From Methyloglobulus sp. (GTDB lineage: Bacteria; Pseudomonadota; Gammaproteobacteria; Methylococcales; Methylomonadaceae), in assembly GCA_013141505.1 (NCBI GenBank), contig JABFQX010000007.1, positions 1-38,011 on the forward strand: DNA of 38,011 nt, given 5' to 3'. Under the pieces are notes generated by a model. That model was not told the DNA's origin, did no database searches, and was given only the letters and a program-made list of their open reading frames with translations. The position numbers were made by a program, and so were the translations under genes. Numbering within the stretch: the stretch's first letter is position 1; each line of letters opens with the position of its first letter. Shown here in pieces: positions 36,122-38,011 of this stretch.

Positions 36122-36265
36122 ATGGCGGAATTACTTGAGAAAACAATAATAAAGCGGATTGAGCAGGTTCATGACATACGGTATTCATCATTCGGCGTAA
36201 TATTCTGGCTATTTCGCTTCACGGCATTAACAATGCTATTGGTCATGCCTGTAATCATAATGTAA
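36122..36265 (+). CDS. possible 47-residue membrane protein
   Basis: A 48-codon frame reads ATG to TAA and encodes a charged amphipathic start (MAELLEKTIIKRIEQVHDIRY) followed by one hydrophobic segment (FGVIFWLFRFTALTMLLVM) and a short tail. That architecture is typical of small inner-membrane proteins. No ribosome binding site precedes the ATG, and the frame lies alone between sbcC and the metallophosphoesterase gene. I do not recognise a family. It may be a real small gene or chance. Confidence 0.25.
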   Translation: MAELLEKTIIKRIEQVHDIRYSSFGVIFWLFRFTALTMLLVMPVIIM

Positions 36266-36370
36266 ACAAAGATTGGTAATCTCCGTCTCAATCTTCTCAG
36301 CTAAGGTCAACGATGTTTGAAGTTGTTCTTGTGAGGGGGAGCTACGTAACCTAAACGCGGAGATATTAAA

Positions 36371-37483
36371 ATGACAAAAATAACAAGCCTTGCCCAAAGT
36401 GTTCGAAAAAATGTAGCTAACAGCGTTGGCTTTCCTTTTGTAATAGCAGCCGTTATCGGCTTCATCAGCCCCGCTGTTGAAGCCGATACTTATTCGATTG
36501 GTCTCTGGGGCGATTTGGCTTATTCAGATGTACAAGCCACAGTGGGTGTCCCTAATCTTATCGCCGATATGAACGCGCAAAGACTGGCATTTACTGTCCA
36601 TGATGGCGACCTGAAGGCCGGTAATGCCATCGCAGGTTCAACCACTCCAACTACGTGTGATGATGCGCTATATACTCAATGGCAAAGCTTTTTCAATACC
36701 TTAAATGCGCCTGCCATGTTCACTCCAGGCGATAACGACTGGACAGATTGCGACCGTATTTCTAACGGTGCCTTCTCATCTCTTGAACGTCTCGACCACG
36801 AACGCCAAGTATTCTTTAGTACGCCTTATTCACTGGGTCTACACGCACTCAAACAAGAGGTACAGATGGAACCGCTCTGCCTGGACGCAAACGGCAACAA
36901 GGTAGCCTGTGTCGAAAATCGGCGGTGGACGGTTGATAGGGTGACCTATGCGACATTAAACATTCAAGGTTCTTGCAATAACCTGTGCGACACCGCACCC
37001 GACGCGGCGGAATTTGCCGCCCGTAATGCCGCCAATATCAAATGGATGAACGAAACTTTCACAAAAGCGAAATCCCGTAAATCAGTTGCCGTGATGCTGA
37101 TTTCACAAGCCGACCCTGGCTGGGACTTAAGTGATTCAACGCGTGCGCCGTTGCGTAATCCTAAAACCTTAGTGGAGGCAGCCCTACCGGATGGGTACGT
37201 TGATTTTCTCGTTGCGTTACGGGAAAAAGTTATTGATTTCAAGAAACCCGTGGCTTATGTGCATGGCGATTCGCATTATTTCCGTATCGACAAGCCATTT
37301 CTCAATACGACCGGACAACGGTTGGAAAATTTTACCCGTATTGAAACTTTCGGCGACAACGCTGCTAATAGTACCAATGATGTAAATTGGCTAAAAGTGT
37401 TGGTCGATAACCGTAGTCGGGAAGTTTTTTCGTATCAGCCGCAAATCGTGCCTGGTAACCGTGTGGCGGTTCCTGCTCTCTAG
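36371..37483 (+). CDS. secreted metallophosphoesterase-like protein
   Basis: This encodes an exported protein of 370 residues related to calcineurin-like phosphoesterases. A signal peptide runs to about residue 38 (ending AVEA). Metal-site motifs in order are GDLAYSD (47-53), HDGDLK (77-82), GDNDW (120-124) and, near residue 300, YVHGDSHYFRID. This order (GD, GD, GDN, GDSH) is that of the phosphoesterase fold, although the usual GNH is GDN here. Several Cys (TTCDDA, TDCDR, EPLCLD, VACVEN, GSCNNLCDT) suggest disulfides in the periplasm or outside. GGAG precedes the ATG at good spacing. The substrate is unknown. It is a single gene with a strong hairpin downstream. Confidence 0.8.
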   Translation: MTKITSLAQSVRKNVANSVGFPFVIAAVIGFISPAVEADTYSIGLWGDLAYSDVQATVGVPNLIADMNAQRLAFTVHDGDLKAGNAIAGSTTPTTCDDALYTQWQSFFNTLNAPAMFTPGDNDWTDCDRISNGAFSSLERLDHERQVFFSTPYSLGLHALKQEVQMEPLCLDANGNKVACVENRRWTVDRVTYATLNIQGSCNNLCDTAPDAAEFAARNAANIKWMNETFTKAKSRKSVAVMLISQADPGWDLSDSTRAPLRNPKTLVEAALPDGYVDFLVALREKVIDFKKPVAYVHGDSHYFRIDKPFLNTTGQRLENFTRIETFGDNAANSTNDVNWLKVLVDNRSREVFSYQPQIVPGNRVAVPAL

Positions 37484-37577
37484 CCATATAGTTTAAACCC
37501 GTTTGGCTCCTCGTTTGGCTGGGAAAGTAACGGGGGATAACATACCCAATGTCTTTATGTTAAGCGATTTAGCATCT

Positions 37578-37649
37578 TCTCCCTCGATAATTGCTCCTGC
37601 ATTGCCCTACTACCTACACCCATGTAGGTAGTAGGGCATGAGAGGGAGA
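37578..37649. terminator. long inverted repeat between convergent genes, probable bidirectional terminator
   Basis: The inner arms at 37603-37618 and 37623-37638 form a perfect 16-bp stem around the loop CCCA. Outside them TCTCCCTC (37578-37585) and GAGGGAGA (37642-37649) can pair for another eight bases with an internal loop. It lies between the metallophosphoesterase gene and the oppositely oriented dehydrogenase gene. T-rich sequence follows on the plus side. Confidence 0.75.
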
Positions 37650-37731
37650 TTCTTTCTCAACTTAACGGCATTGATTGTTTACCCCAATGCTATTCAAATA
37701 AGGCAAGAGGCCTTTTTGATGATAACAGTCA

Positions 37732-38011
37732 CTATTTCTTTTTCACAACCTTGCTGGCTGGATTTAGGTTTATTTCGTCAACGATCATTTCTGCGCGCGA
37801 ATTGATGACATAACTGACCGCATCTGCGATGTCTTCCGGGATTAAATAATTATTTTCATCATCGCCTGGTGCAAACGTCAGGTTGTCAAAGAAAGGGCTA
37901 AGCACCATCCCGGGATTCACCAGGCAAACCCTTATCTGGTCTTTACTACACTCTTCACGCAATGCCTGGGTGAAGCCACGCAGGGCGAATTTGCTGGCAC
38001 AGTAGATGCTG
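37732..38011 (-). CDS. short-chain dehydrogenase/reductase, 3' part, cut by window end
   Basis: The frame is open from the stop at 37732 to the right edge of the window and continues beyond it. The visible C-terminal 92 residues begin SIYCASKFALRGFTQALREE, which holds the classical SDR active-site Tyr-x-x-x-Lys. They continue with VCLVNPGMVLSPFFDNL, the NPG segment after the catalytic helix, and IPEDIADAVSYVINS, the usual SDR C-terminal helix. The N-terminal Rossmann half with the NAD(P) site lies outside the window. The substrate cannot be inferred. Confidence 0.9.
   Translation of the reverse strand, partial: SIYCASKFALRGFTQALREECSKDQIRVCLVNPGMVLSPFFDNLTFAPGDDENNYLIPEDIADAVSYVINSRAEMIVDEINLNPASKVVKKK

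Noticed and set aside
1-38011. CRISPR array, tRNA, rRNA or an intact insertion sequence
   Set aside because: I saw no regularly spaced direct repeats, no cloverleaf or ribosomal RNA signature and no complete transposase frame.

Overview
The window looks like chromosomal DNA of a gammaproteobacterium of moderate base composition (judged by eye, not counted). The divergent tesA / ybbA-ybbP pair, lipB-lipA, trpD-trpC-murI and an exosortase-associated TIGR04073 protein fit that class. The decaheme cytochrome plus MtrB/PioB barrel module, together with the general protein style, makes me think of a methanotroph-like lineage (Methylococcales). That placement is an inference, because no methane-oxidation gene is present.

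Layout. 1-7.1 kb: a glycine-zipper lipoprotein, the YbbAP-type ABC exporter, the TesA esterase, a TIGR04073 protein and a DUF3298-type secreted protein, with gene-poor stretches. 7.1-9.5 kb: a two-gene redox operon, made of an FAD/NAD/2Fe-2S reductase and a pyridoxamine-oxidase-like domain fused to a degenerate truncated globin. 9.96-15.0 kb: cytochrome b561, monoheme cytochrome c, decaheme cytochrome c (DmsE/MtrA/PioA type) and a 913-residue MtrB/PioB-type barrel. Together these look like a quinol-to-cell-surface (or reverse) electron conduit. 15.1-19.7 kb: a complete ferric-iron-type ABC importer (ATPase, binding protein, fused permease). 20.0-27.3 kb, minus strand: a type I restriction-modification operon, hsdM-hsdS-[Phd antitoxin]-[DUF2281 antitoxin]-[VapC toxin]-hsdR, in which toxin and restriction subunit overlap by four bases. 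27.5-32.1 kb: lipB-lipA, a minimal PhnA-domain protein, trpD-trpC and murI. 32.2-38.0 kb: dodecin, sbcC without sbcD beside it, a secreted metallophosphoesterase-like protein and a short-chain dehydrogenase cut by the window end.

How the genes fit together. The cytochrome module is the most distinctive part. b561 can exchange electrons with the quinone pool, the small cytochrome c can shuttle them through the periplasm, and the decaheme protein inside the barrel can pass them across the outer membrane. No surface decaheme cytochrome (MtrC/OmcA) is encoded beside it. The adjoining ferric-type importer suggests an iron theme, but the substrate is not proven. The reductase/PPOX-globin pair just upstream may be a separate redox or nitric-oxide/oxygen-related unit.

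All four convergent gene pairs in the window have a strong inverted repeat between them. I saw no tRNA or rRNA genes, no CRISPR array and no intact insertion sequence.
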